Shown here piece after piece: positions 49,633 to 59,632 of a stretch of DNA of 64,000 bases. The position numbers and the translations under genes are program-made. The notes under the pieces were generated by a model that had not been told where the DNA came from, did no database searches, and saw only the letters and a list, made by a program, of their open reading frames with translations. Source of the DNA: Lachancea dasiensis (Eukaryota; Ascomycota; Saccharomycetes; Saccharomycetales; Saccharomycetaceae); the NCBI GenBank assembly GCA_900074725.1, contig LT598460.1, forward strand, positions 377,502 to 441,501, given 5' to 3'. Within the stretch, counting starts at the first letter, position 1, and each line of letters opens with the position of its first letter.

Positions 49633-50659
49633 CTATCGCAAGGGCCGTGCTGGAAACTACAACTCATCTTGCCCTCCCACGACTTATCTGAATACTCGAG
49701 AGGAGCTTCTACACCAACTCATAACGCGAGTTCTTAGCTTCAATCGACAACCCCCGTTCCCGCAACCTGACGAGCACCGTTGGGCCGCCCTGCCACAGAT
49801 ACTACACTTCCTCTCCATGGTCCCCTGCTCTTCAACACAACACTCTCAAAGTCCTCTCCATGGGTCTCCTGCCTCGGCGCAAAGCCAGACTTTGCACATT
49901 CACGATGCCAGCATAGACCATAATGATCCTGCCTAAAGCTGCCAACAACCTCGAACGGCTAAAACCCAGTCGCCATCCGTGCTGTTGTGGCAGCTGCCCA
50001 AGAATGAACCCTTCAGCCCCGATGGAAACTCGATTCCGGCCTGCGTATCGAATGATGTTTCGATCGCGGGCAGAATAGACACCGCCCAGTGCTCTTTCCC
50101 GTCACAGTAACAGATGGCAAACGCGACCGCGACACGGCAAAAGGAGCTCTGCAAGCGTTGCTGATAACTCGAGTACTGCACACCTCTCCACCCTTCCTTG
50201 AATATCGTGGGCTGCTGGGGCTGTTACTTTGTTGATTGCCTCCAGGACGTGAGGCGCGATGGCCCACCTTGCAGTCCCGTGAATTCTTTCCTGCATTGGA
50301 CAAAATTTGCAACCACCCGCGGACGGATCGCGGATATGTAAATTTTGCATAACACACCAGCGGCGGCGGCTCAGCTCGCATCGCAGAAAACGCAACGCGG
50401 AGCACATCTAACGGGCCCAGTGGGGGTCCTTCCGCATTGAGCCTTCATAGTCAAAGGCTCGCGCGTTGTGGGCTATGCAGCCCGCACGCACAGATACTGG
50501 TGAATGTTTGGTCCTCCATATATATGTCAACGACGACCAAAAACCCCAGGGTTTCCTGTGTTGATCCAAACTAGTTCACCAACCTTCCTCTCATTTACAA
50601 GGTTCCAACGGGTCCTGGCTTCCACTTATTCCCCCGTCGCCGCCTAGCCCTGCTTCGTG
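49633..50659. other. IPT1 upstream region
   Basis: About 1 kb without a supported gene. Long minus-strand frames at 49933-50407 lack motifs. The final 150 bases (TATATATG near 50519) are a likely IPT1 promoter. Confidence 0.5.
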
Positions 50660-52141
50660 ATGGCCGAAACTGTTGTATCGTTCTACTCTCTTCGATCACT
50701 GGCGTCCCTGCCGGTACAGTTCATCGTTCGGGTGTACCGAGGTGGACTGAATACCCGCAACATACCATCGCTCGTAGCCAACTTTGCACTGAACTTTTTC
50801 CCCGTGTTTATTTGGCTATGCATTTTCAAGAACGCTGGCGCCATCCCAGTGGACTGGCGGCCTACTATTCATAGTAAAGCTGCCTTTTTGGCAGACTGCT
50901 TTATGTTTGGTGATTTCACGCACGACCTTGAGTCGCAGTACGGCGAACGCGCCCGACTGCCCACACAACTCTCGTGGTTCACGTCTGCTCTGTTTATCGT
51001 GGTTGTATGCACCATTTTGCCCCTATCACTGTGGTACTACCTCTACTATCGCCAACGCTGCGAAAACAATGTAGTCGACCCCCACGCGAAATTTTTCCAT
51101 CCAACCGTCCAGTTCTCCCCCACTAACCGGAGGGTTCTACTGCCGTTCCTGTTTTTCACATTCACAACAGTGGGGCTCAATTTCACGCATCTGTTCGCAG
51201 GCCAGGACGAATCCAACTTTACCAAGACCAAAGACATTTTCGCATGGGTCTCGTATGTGCTCCTCCACCTACTGGCTCCGATCTTCACAGCCGTCTATCT
51301 CTACGTTTTCCATCCTCCAGGGACCTTGAAGGCTTTTTCTATCGCCATGGGCATGCAAAATATTGCTGGCGTATTCACACACCTGTTACTGCCCACTGCT
51401 CCGCCATGGTTCATCCACATGTATGGAGTGAACGACTCGAAGCACGTCTCTTACGACCAACCAGGCTACGCTGCGGGACTTACGCGCGTTGATTCGCACC
51501 TGGGAACGCATCTCAACTCGAAGGGTTTTCACAAGTCTCCCATCGTGTTTGGTGCAGTGCCCTCTTTACACTCTGCGATGGCCGTGCAGTGCTTCTTGTT
51601 CCTCATCACCCGTGCCACAAGCACCAAGGCCAAATCCGAGACCCTGGCAAACAGCGTGGCCAACGACTCTGACCTTGTGCCAATCCCAGATTTGCAGCCC
51701 AAGGACTCCGCAGACAACTTCATTGAGCTCGAGTCTCTCTCAGACCTAACTTCAAGCTCGGCGAACTCGATAAATGGCGGCCCCAAGCCGTCCGCACAGT
51801 TTGGCACACCAGTCCCACCGGCCGCATTGAAGTCCAAGTGGCTGTTTGTTTTCCACCACGCGTTGTTGCCCCGCATATTGGGAACTTTCTTCCCACTGCT
51901 TCAATGGTGGAGCACCATGTACCTGGACCACCATTTCCGCTTCGATCTATTTGTAGGAATGTGCTACGCGGTCACAAGTTTCCTTTTGGTCAACTTCTAC
52001 TACCTGCAACCCAAAGTTCTGAAAAGATGGTGTGATCTGCGGATGGGAGCAGTTGCAGACGATCGCAATGAAGCCAAGACCATGGGTATGCGTGTCTTCA
52101 AGGATACGAACGTGGAATGGTTCTTCGACCCATTTGCATAG
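50660..52141 (+). CDS. IPT1: Inositolphosphotransferase Ipt1
   Basis: Golgi membrane enzyme that adds a second inositol phosphate to MIPC to make M(IP)2C, the main complex sphingolipid. The 493-residue protein (527 in S. cerevisiae) has about eight hydrophobic segments. It carries the PAP2-like active-site motifs: GAVPSLHSAMAVQ (catalytic His) and YLDHHFRFDLFVG (second His and Asp). A Ser/Asp-rich loop (residues 320-385) separates them. The ATG at 50660 is used. Syntenic with YDR072C. Confidence 0.94.
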   Translation: MAETVVSFYSLRSLASLPVQFIVRVYRGGLNTRNIPSLVANFALNFFPVFIWLCIFKNAGAIPVDWRPTIHSKAAFLADCFMFGDFTHDLESQYGERARLPTQLSWFTSALFIVVVCTILPLSLWYYLYYRQRCENNVVDPHAKFFHPTVQFSPTNRRVLLPFLFFTFTTVGLNFTHLFAGQDESNFTKTKDIFAWVSYVLLHLLAPIFTAVYLYVFHPPGTLKAFSIAMGMQNIAGVFTHLLLPTAPPWFIHMYGVNDSKHVSYDQPGYAAGLTRVDSHLGTHLNSKGFHKSPIVFGAVPSLHSAMAVQCFLFLITRATSTKAKSETLANSVANDSDLVPIPDLQPKDSADNFIELESLSDLTSSSANSINGGPKPSAQFGTPVPPAALKSKWLFVFHHALLPRILGTFFPLLQWWSTMYLDHHFRFDLFVGMCYAVTSFLLVNFYYLQPKVLKRWCDLRMGAVADDRNEAKTMGMRVFKDTNVEWFFDPFA

Positions 52142-52323
52142 AACTCAAAACACTGTCATCACAATGGTAAAAACGGATGACGAAGCTAGCTTTAGGGTAC
52201 CGACAGTTACATTAATAATCAAAGTAAAAAGTTCTTCATCGTCAATCAAAGGAACACATCTGTTCGTCGTTGTATTTGTATATTCGAAAATCTCCCCACA
52301 GTGCTATATATTTATATGCATGT

Positions 52324-52572
52324 CTATTGTACACGTTTGCCTCCGGGCACCAGCATTGCTATATTGTTCCCGCTCAGTAGCATCTTGCCGGCATGTCTCT
52401 TAATCTCCTGATCGTGGTCGTACTCCACCACTTCCTCCAGGACCACATTTACGAAATCGTCGTAGCCCACCAACGTACCTGAAAACTCGCGGTGCGACGT
52501 GAGCATCACTAACACCGGTTGTCCGACAGTCTTATCGATGATTTCAAGCGGCAAGATTTCTGCAATCGACAT
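52324..52572 (-). CDS. LSM5: Sm-like protein Lsm5
   Basis: Subunit of the Lsm1-7 ring (mRNA decay) and the Lsm2-8 ring (U6 snRNA). The 82-residue protein (93 in S. cerevisiae) shows Sm1 (IDKTVGQPVLVMLTSHREFSGTLVGYDDFVNVVLE) and Sm2 (KMLLSGNNIAMLVP, with the GNN RNA-binding turn). No intron. YER146W is in the equivalent position. Confidence 0.96.
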   Translation of the reverse strand: MSIAEILPLEIIDKTVGQPVLVMLTSHREFSGTLVGYDDFVNVVLEEVVEYDHDQEIKRHAGKMLLSGNNIAMLVPGGKRVQ

Positions 52573-53156
52573 ACCAGGGCGTGTGAATGATGGGGCTCGA
52601 TTATCGGTGTATTCAACAGCCGAATTGGCCAGTCAAATTGTGGTCAGAGTAGAGATTATTTTCCCACAATGGCTTGCTCCATACGTACATCATGATAAAC
52701 CATCTGTCGTTCTTAAACTCCAAAGCAGCCGTGTTCAGTCGAAGCATCTAGCACCAAATAGCCACAGCAGCACTCCGGTATGCTGCACTGTACTGATAAA
52801 ACGGCAGAGCTGGTCCCACTACCGTAAGGTTGATTCGTCGTCAGTCACTATACACGAACTACGCACGAACCTTCAGCCTGCCACAACAGAGAGACAAAGT
52901 GCATCACGGCTTCAGGGCGCCTCACACAGCATGATATGGGGACAGATTCAACAGGTGCAACAGGTGCGGAGCATAAAATCACACTTCCCCTGCCAAATGG
53001 CTATGTTCTTGCCCTGGGGTCTCACATCCAACTAGGAAAAATGGGCAAAATATATAATATATTTATTATCCGTAGCCTCTTCTTCAGTGGCAACAGCCAG
53101 ACTTGAAACCTCCAATAGGTCTCAACGGTCCAGAATCACCTTCGTCATACACAAAG
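52573..53156. other. Divergent LSM5-PAA1 promoter region
   Basis: 584 noncoding bases. A TATATAATATATTTATTA stretch near 53048 could serve the PAA1 side. No further feature identified. Confidence 0.5.
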
Positions 53157-53744
53157 ATGAGCTCGACGCTGCCGCTTCATATGTACATCCGTCCCTTGAC
53201 GATTGAGGACACCACTGCGGTGTCCGCGTTGGAAAGTAGGGGTTTTCCACCCGAGGAAAGAGCTGCGCTGGAGACCACCCAGTACCGTCTGAATACGTGC
53301 CCAGAACTGTGTTCCGGGCTGTTCATCAGAGACGTGGAAGGATCAGAGGTGAAAGGCGAGAAATTGATCGGCCACATTATGGGCACCAAAATCCCCAATT
53401 CTGGGAGCACTTCCCAACCGTCCATGATCACGCTGCAGAGCATGGGAAAAGTGCACGACGAGGCCTCGACCACTGTCGGGATCCACTCCGTGGTCATTGC
53501 CCCGGAGTACCAGAAGAAAAACCTCGCCACGCTACTGCTGACGGACTACATCCAGAAGCTCAGCAACCAAGAGGTTGGCCAGCGCATTGTGATCATCGCC
53601 CATGAGCCCCTGGTGCCATTCTACGAGCGCATCGGCTTCTTGCTACAAGGCGAAAACGAAAGTGTCAAGACCGATCCGGCGTTCGGCAAGACCACATGGT
53701 GTGACATGGTGCGCGAGCTTGTGAAGGAAGAATATGAAAGCTAG
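53157..53744 (+). CDS. PAA1: Polyamine/arylalkylamine acetyltransferase Paa1
   Basis: GNAT-family cytosolic N-acetyltransferase that uses acetyl-CoA to acetylate polyamines and other amines. The 195-residue length matches S. cerevisiae Paa1 (191). Family features are [10 protein letters not shown], the acetyl-CoA loop in [20 protein letters not shown], and [13 protein letters not shown]. The ATG at 53157 opens the conserved part. The stop codon and the last four sense codons lie inside a 52-bp unit that is perfectly duplicated just downstream. Syntenic with YDR071C. Confidence 0.94.
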   Translation: MSSTLPLHMYIRPLTIEDTTAVSALESRGFPPEERAALETTQYRLNTCPELCSGLFIRDVEGSEVKGEKLIGHIMGTKIPNSGSTSQPSMITLQSMGKVHDEASTTVGIHSVVIAPEYQKKNLATLLLTDYIQKLSNQEVGQRIVIIAHEPLVPFYERIGFLLQGENESVKTDPAFGKTTWCDMVRELVKEEYES

Positions 53745-53832
53745 ATGTGTTGTAACAACAACTACCGAATCTGAGAGAGAAGAATATGAAAGCTAGATGT
53801 GTTGTAACAACAACTACCGAATCTGAGAGAGT
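53729..53832 (+). repeat. Perfect 52-bp tandem duplication over the PAA1 stop codon
   Basis: Bases 53729-53780 and 53781-53832 are identical and directly adjacent. The first copy holds the last PAA1 codons and TAG; the second repeats them downstream of the stop, outside the gene. The lack of any difference implies a recent event. Confidence 0.97.
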
Positions 53833-54357
53833 GCTTGCTCCTGCTTTGATGGCCCAGACTAAGGTATATAGAAGGCAGATGAATATTAAAAAAATTTCCG
53901 TAAACAATCGTTCATTGAAGCGAAAGCACGATGGTCGAGACACCAAAACCGCTTCGAACTCTACTCGAAAAACGAGTACAAGGACCCACTACTTGCTTCG
54001 CCGGATCGCCCGTCCCCACATAAAATTCGGCCAAATTTACAGCTCTTTGTTCAGAATTCCAGCGCAACTGCACGTACTCGCACGGCCGGCCTAATCGTAG
54101 CATCTACGTAGTTTGCCAGGTGTCGCTTTGACGTTTTTCATGGGTTCTAAACAGTTAACGTATTTTGGTGGTTTGCGCTGAGCAATTGCGAAAGCACATG
54201 ACCAAACTGGCATCAGGGGAACTTAGACAGAGATATAAAAGGGACGCAAGTGAACTAGGAGGTACCGGTCTCTACTCATTTACTCTTTCTCATTAACCTA
54301 GTTCTCGACGTTCAAGTCATTGTCACATACACTATATCATTTATTCATAATCCAGTC
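53833..54357. other. PAA1-FMP16 intergenic region
   Basis: Noncoding. In ancestral order FTR1 (YER145C) would be expected between LSM5 and DOA4/UBP5; none is present in this interval. An AGGGG stress element near 54217 and a TATAAAAG near 54235 suit a stress-induced FMP16. A 102-codon frame at 53786 has no recognisable content. Confidence 0.6.
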
Positions 54358-54645
54358 ATGCTATCGCAAACTATCAGAGGTACCAGAGCTTTGCAAAGCT
54401 CCACTCTCCGCTCCATCAGAACCAGTATCGGCGTGAGAAGTATTGTTCAGGACGCCAAGTCCCAGGTTAAGTCGCCAGAGGGTGTGTCGCAGGCCGAATT
54501 GGACGCTAACAAGAAGAAGTTGGAAGACTTGGAAAAAAAGGCGCATAGCAAAGAGGGCCTCCAAAGACCTTCGCGCGAAGAGCTGAAGAAGAAGGGCGAA
54601 GACGCTCAGGTCGAGCAGCAAAGACCGGACGACGGGGTTTACTAG
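54358..54645 (+). CDS. FMP16: Small stress-induced mitochondrial protein Fmp16
   Basis: Protein of unknown function found in yeast mitochondrial proteomes and reported as stress-induced. The 95-residue product (93 in S. cerevisiae) has an Arg/Ser-rich presequence (MLSQTIRGTRALQSSTLRSIR) and a very charged remainder. The C-terminal block REELKKKGEDAQVEQQRPDDGVY closely matches the end of S. cerevisiae Fmp16. Syntenic with YDR070C, just before DOA4. Confidence 0.93.
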   Translation: MLSQTIRGTRALQSSTLRSIRTSIGVRSIVQDAKSQVKSPEGVSQAELDANKKKLEDLEKKAHSKEGLQRPSREELKKKGEDAQVEQQRPDDGVY

Positions 54646-55122
54646 GTGAACAGAGCAGAAAAAGGGATAACGGCGTCTTTGAGGGAGGTGGCCGGAACTT
54701 CATATTCATACGTAACGTTTTATTTATGCGTTTATAGCCACGAATAACGAATTGAACAGATCAGCCTGGTGTTATCGGAGGGGAGCGTGTGTGGGCCGTG
54801 TGCGACAGGAGGTTAGGGTCGAGAGCGTCGCAGGGGCACGGTTAGGAGGGTAGCTTTAAGAAACCAGTGACCCAGCAGGAAACCATAACGTACCGACCGT
54901 CCAAGCATGCTAATGGCTGGCGAACACGGCAGGTTGGCAGTGTTCAACGGTGTAGCTCGGCTCGTCTCACATGAGGCGGAGTGTTAATATAAGGTTCATC
55001 TTGATATATTATTACATACACAAATTAGTTAGCATTACCAAAAATCAGGTTTGATCCGACCAGCCGACCTACAAAGGTATCCACTGATCGATCGTCCCGT
55101 AGCCTGGGGAGACGAGCCTGCT
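54646..55122. other. FMP16-DOA4 intergenic region
   Basis: Noncoding. The DOA4 promoter side is AT-rich (TTGATATATTATTACATAC near 55002). No other feature. Confidence 0.5.
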
Positions 55123-57768
55123 ATGCCACACAGCCAGGTCTCACGACCTCGTTGCAAGTCGGTTAACCAACTGCTGAAAATAGCAGACAAATTTGTCCAA
55201 CAGGACGGGCCAAATCAGGACATGGAGACGTTGCTACAGGAGGGTATAGATACGCTAGTGAATTACCAGGAAGAGTGCAAAAAGCTGCGAAAATGGGGAG
55301 CCCATCCCTCGGCGCTCGACCCTCGCGTTGCCGAATCATACGAAGCGGCCTACGTCTACTACAAAATTGTATCGCAACTTGTGCTCAACAAGATCCCAGA
55401 GCTCCCGCTATTCGTACAGGCCAAAAATAGTCCCAAGACAGAGCGCGAGAAGGGTTTAATAGAAGTGTACAACATGTTGGTCAAGACCCTGCTCACTGAC
55501 GAGAAATTTGCTGAAATCCGGAGGTTTATAAAGGACAACTCCGCCAGATCTGAGGCGGTCGGCAGTACGAAGCAAGCATCAAACCGGCAGCACGCCCTTC
55601 CAAGCACTCCACCTACGTGGACAAATGGCCAGGAAGTGTCGCCTCAAGAGCTTGCCTCCCTGCTGAAGGCGCATAAAGTGCTGCTGTTAGACCTGCGACC
55701 CCGCATCAAATTTCTCGAATCTCACATAAAATGCGATACCATCATGTGTATCGAACCAATCTCCTTCAAGGATAGCTATTCTGATAATGAGATCACGAAG
55801 AGATCTTTGATCACATCGCCCCAGGAGGAAGTTTCATTTTTTAGGAGACGGAACACTTTCGACTTCATCGTTATCTACACAGACCAACAGGATCGAAACC
55901 AATTTTGCCAACAGAAGCAAAACAGCCTTGTTGATATTCTGCTCACAAAGTCCTTCGAGATACCGTTGGAAAAAACGACTGTGCTCACGCTGCAAGGAGG
56001 ATTTCAAAGTTGGTGCCGTTATAATGGCCCTTGTGAAAGTAGCAGCTCTAGCATTAATGGTGGGCTTGCGGCAGATTATTCGATACCTCCACTACTTCCT
56101 CGGACGACCACATTGCCAAAGCCCATTCCTTCCACAAATTACTCATCGGATCGGGTCTCAGTTACTCACCCAATGGGTGGCTCCTTAGAATTCTCACCCG
56201 GCCCGCTGCTACCATTTCCAGAACAGCGACCCCCAAATATAAAGCGAAGCTCCAGTTTTAGAGAAAAGCTGTCCAGCATGTCTCCAAGCCTATCAAGAAT
56301 TGGAAGTCCATCCTCGAAAGTTGACCTCCATCGCAATGAAAGCGCCACCTATCCAGAAACGCCACATCTATCCCCATCAGCGTTGCAGATGGAATCAGTT
56401 TCTCAGGCCAAGATTTTTGAAGGTGTTTCTTTGACCCCGCAGTCTCGCAGTCTCTCGCCGGCAAAAGTTAGTAACAGTCTTGCCGATGGAAGGTTTACTG
56501 ACAGTAATATGGCGGACAGAGTTTTTCCCAGCGCGTCAGGTAACTCGCGGGAGTCCAGCCCACGTCAAATGTTAGGTAGTGGGAAATTAGACCATCAATC
56601 ATCAAATTTTACACCCAGCAAGAAATTCCAGGGCTTCAGTATTGGCTTGGTTAACCTAGGAAACTCGTGCTATATGAACTGTGTCATCCAATGTCTCTTG
56701 GGGACCTATGAGCTCTGCCAGATTTTCTTGGATGATTCTTACAAAAACCATGTGAATCTAAGTAGTAAACTGGGATCTAAGGGCGTGTTAGCAAAATACT
56801 TTTCTCAATTAATTCACACCATGCAGCAAAAAGCGTTGATCGCGTCGAAGAGTTCCATGAAAGCAATCACAAGCGGCGATGAAAGGACCGCTGTTCAACC
56901 TATTCACTTTAAAGTCGCAAGTGGCTCCATCAATTCTTTATTCAAAGGTTCTTCGCAACAGGATTGCCAAGAATTCTGCCAGTTCTTACTAGATGGACTA
57001 CACGAGGATTTGAATCAATGTGGGGGGAATCGATCACTCAAAGAATTGTCAGAAGATGCGGAAATGATAAGAGAAAAACTGTGCATGAGAATAGCTAGCT
57101 CCATCGAATGGGAGCGGTACCTCACCACTGATTTTAGCGTTATTGTGGATCTTTTCCAAGGACAATACGCATCTCAGCTCAGATGTAAAGTCTGTGGTCG
57201 CACGTCTACAACATACCAGCCGTTCTCAGTGTTATCAGTACCAGTACCACGAGGATCGCACCACGATATTGTTGACTGTTTCAAAGAATTCACGAAGGTT
57301 GAGACTTTGGAGAAAGACGAACAATGGCACTGTCCCAAATGTAAGATAAAGCAGCCTTCTACCAAAAAGATCACAATAACTAGGCTTCCGAAGAATTTGA
57401 TCATTCATTTGAAACGTTTTGACAATTTGCTGAACAAGAACAATATCTTTATCTCGTACCCTCACGCGCTAGACCTTACACCATTCTGGGCCAATGACTT
57501 TGACGGAAGACTTCCACCCGGTGTGGCAGAGCTTCCTACCAGAGGTCAAGTAGCTCCTTTTAATTATAACTTGTATGCCGTTGCATGCCACTTCGGAACT
57601 CTTTATGGGGGTCATTACACAGCATACGTCAATAAGGGACCGTCCAATGGCTGGTCTTACTTTGACGACACCACTTGGAGGAAGGCTAAAAGCGATACAG
57701 AGTGCATTACGGCAAGTGCTTATGTGCTATTTTACCATCGTGTCCCTAACTTGTCAATAAATATCTAA
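55123..57768 (+). CDS. DOA4: Ubiquitin hydrolase Doa4 (unduplicated Doa4/Ubp5)
   Basis: Deubiquitinase that recovers ubiquitin from cargo at late endosomes, working with Bro1 and ESCRT-III. The 881-residue protein (926 in S. cerevisiae) has an N-terminal helical targeting region (residues 1-150) and a rhodanese-like domain (about 190-310). A Ser/Pro-rich linker precedes the USP domain: Cys box GLVNLGNSCYMNC (Cys516), QQDCQEFCQFLLDGLHEDLN, a zinc site CKVCGR...CPKCK, and His box HFGTLYGGHYTAYV. S. cerevisiae has two copies, DOA4 (YDR069C) and UBP5 (YER144C); this is their single pre-duplication relative. The ATG at 55123 is the first in frame. Confidence 0.95.
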   Translation: MPHSQVSRPRCKSVNQLLKIADKFVQQDGPNQDMETLLQEGIDTLVNYQEECKKLRKWGAHPSALDPRVAESYEAAYVYYKIVSQLVLNKIPELPLFVQAKNSPKTEREKGLIEVYNMLVKTLLTDEKFAEIRRFIKDNSARSEAVGSTKQASNRQHALPSTPPTWTNGQEVSPQELASLLKAHKVLLLDLRPRIKFLESHIKCDTIMCIEPISFKDSYSDNEITKRSLITSPQEEVSFFRRRNTFDFIVIYTDQQDRNQFCQQKQNSLVDILLTKSFEIPLEKTTVLTLQGGFQSWCRYNGPCESSSSSINGGLAADYSIPPLLPRTTTLPKPIPSTNYSSDRVSVTHPMGGSLEFSPGPLLPFPEQRPPNIKRSSSFREKLSSMSPSLSRIGSPSSKVDLHRNESATYPETPHLSPSALQMESVSQAKIFEGVSLTPQSRSLSPAKVSNSLADGRFTDSNMADRVFPSASGNSRESSPRQMLGSGKLDHQSSNFTPSKKFQGFSIGLVNLGNSCYMNCVIQCLLGTYELCQIFLDDSYKNHVNLSSKLGSKGVLAKYFSQLIHTMQQKALIASKSSMKAITSGDERTAVQPIHFKVASGSINSLFKGSSQQDCQEFCQFLLDGLHEDLNQCGGNRSLKELSEDAEMIREKLCMRIASSIEWERYLTTDFSVIVDLFQGQYASQLRCKVCGRTSTTYQPFSVLSVPVPRGSHHDIVDCFKEFTKVETLEKDEQWHCPKCKIKQPSTKKITITRLPKNLIIHLKRFDNLLNKNNIFISYPHALDLTPFWANDFDGRLPPGVAELPTRGQVAPFNYNLYAVACHFGTLYGGHYTAYVNKGPSNGWSYFDDTTWRKAKSDTECITASAYVLFYHRVPNLSINI

Positions 57769-57820
57769 AAAGTACATAAAACAATGATAATGATTTTAAT
57801 GAAGTACATGTTAGCCAGTA

Positions 57821-58729
57821 TTACTCCCAATCACCGTCATCTTCATCGTCATCCTCACTCTCCTTACCCTCAACTGTAAGTGGCTTTTTCTCTCTGGCCG
57901 AGTCATCAATGCTGGCGCCTGGAAGTGTTCCAGCCCCCGTTTTTGGCTCCAAAGAATTTGAGCCATCCTCGACCTCTACTTCGTCGTCGTCCTCGTCCCA
58001 ACTCACAGTGTCCTCTTCCTTATTTTTGGGTTTGAGTAGCTCCTTCCGTTCATATTCCATGGCCAGTATTTTATCTTTCCTAGAGAAATAAATGCACCAG
58101 AACCTGGAGTAACTGATTTTTTCAGGCACTATCGAGTTCATTGTTTGAGTGAGCGTAGAATTGCTTTCCAGCAGTTCTGAAATTTCGGATGTTAAAGCGT
58201 CTACATCGAAATCCTTTTCATCTATCGCATCGGCGTTATCCAGATAGAGGCTTTTGTCAGAGGAAAGAAGCCTCAATTCGGCATCGGTTCTATTACCGGC
58301 GATCGGAGTTCCCGCCCTATCGCGCAAGCCCGAAGGCCCTGTGTTCGAAGCTGGATTTCCTCCACTCAATTTAACCACTTCTTCGAGCTTGGAGCTCAAT
58401 GAGCCGGTCATAGAGCTCCAAAACGAATTATTCGACATTTTCTTCCAATAATCTTGAGCAGCGTTTTCAACATCGTGCAACTGTTTGTCAAGCGAGTCTA
58501 GTGCTCCCTGCGCTCGTCCAGAGAGCCTTGAATCCAAAGGAAGATTTAGTTCAAGGCCCTGCTCATCATTAATCAGATTCTTGACAGCTTTGGCGGTTTT
58601 TTGGTATTGCTTGTCTATGGAACCCTCAAATTTCTGGAAGGCTTCTTCGGTTGAATTGTCGTGTGCCTCCGGGACATCAGAGGTGCCATTCCCACTTTCG
58701 ATTGCCTGTTCCTCGTAAAAGAACTCCAT
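57821..58729 (-). CDS. DOS2: BSD-domain protein Dos2
   Basis: S. cerevisiae Dos2 is a cytosolic protein of poorly defined role, with reported links to ubiquitin and DNA-replication phenotypes. The 302-residue protein (310) has a helical N-terminal region (QDYWKKMSNNSFWSSMTGSL, residues 93-112). A BSD-like domain lies near residues 165-230, with the hallmark aromatic pair in FWCIYFSRKDKILAME. The tail is very acidic (runs of D and E). YDR068W, between DOA4 and OCA6 as expected. Confidence 0.92.
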   Translation of the reverse strand: MEFFYEEQAIESGNGTSDVPEAHDNSTEEAFQKFEGSIDKQYQKTAKAVKNLINDEQGLELNLPLDSRLSGRAQGALDSLDKQLHDVENAAQDYWKKMSNNSFWSSMTGSLSSKLEEVVKLSGGNPASNTGPSGLRDRAGTPIAGNRTDAELRLLSSDKSLYLDNADAIDEKDFDVDALTSEISELLESNSTLTQTMNSIVPEKISYSRFWCIYFSRKDKILAMEYERKELLKPKNKEEDTVSWDEDDDEVEVEDGSNSLEPKTGAGTLPGASIDDSAREKKPLTVEGKESEDDDEDDGDWE

Positions 58730-59632
58730 CCAGATGGCGATCTAGGAAGACCAGTACACGTTTACACTAATCGGATAAGTGTGCGGATAGCCACCATAAA
58801 TGTGCCTTTTCGACATCTTACAATCAGTCTCATTGTTAACGGAATTAAATGACAACGAATATATATATATATATATATATATAATTTCTGCTGAGAACCG
58901 CCAAACCGCCAAACTAATCTTGTAAGTAACGTCTCCAGATTTGTTTACTAACCCAATACACTCACAAATCAGTTAAGTTGACCTGACTTTTTAATTCAGA
59001 TGTGGTTTTGAGGTGTTGAGCCCCTTCATATTTTTGGATGCAGCTTCGGCGGCTAATTGTTCTTACTGAAGACTGCGGATGACCTGGCGATTGAAAATGA
59101 GAGCAGAATGTTTCAATTAATATTTCGTGTACATACCTGAGCAGGGTTTCCTGCTTTTGTGCCGCAGGTCGCCTCCACACCGCTTACAAGAGCTCTTAAA
59201 AAAGAATTACAATACTGCAGATGGTATCTCCCTTACACCAACTTTCAAATACATCAATGAAGCCCGAAAGAATAAGTCTTGAATTATCTATGAGTGATGC
59301 TTGATGGCCGTATTCATATTCCGTTGTTGTTTACTCTGCACTTTTCATTTGCCGAACACGGTTCTCTATTCACGACATCTGAATACAGAAGGCAACCAAA
59401 AAAAGGGCTTGCCGAGTGCATGGCGTAACAAAGAGGTTTGCAAGGGCCTCCTTCTCAAAGATCAGAGGCACCTTAGCTTGCATTAGTGTTCTTTGAGTTA
59501 CAATCACTGTGTACGCGGATCCAATAGAATATGACGACTCCATGGGTGACATCGAAGTGGTAATTGGAACAATGATACGCATGGGCAGAAGATTCGAAAA
59601 TATTGCACCAAAGGTCCCTTCTTCCGTTCAAG
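58730..59632. other. Divergent DOS2-OCA6 region
   Basis: About 900 bases without a supported gene between two divergent genes. It includes an AT dinucleotide run (separate entry). Short frames near 58962-59180 and 59301-59582 have no motif. Confidence 0.5.
58859..58883 (+). repeat. (AT)12 microsatellite
   Basis: An uninterrupted AT dinucleotide run of about 25 bases, 130 bases upstream of the DOS2 start. Likely length-variable between strains. Confidence 0.95.

Noticed and set aside
53786-54094. 102-codon ATG frame after PAA1
   Set aside because: It starts inside the second copy of the 52-bp duplication, has no family features and no syntenic partner.
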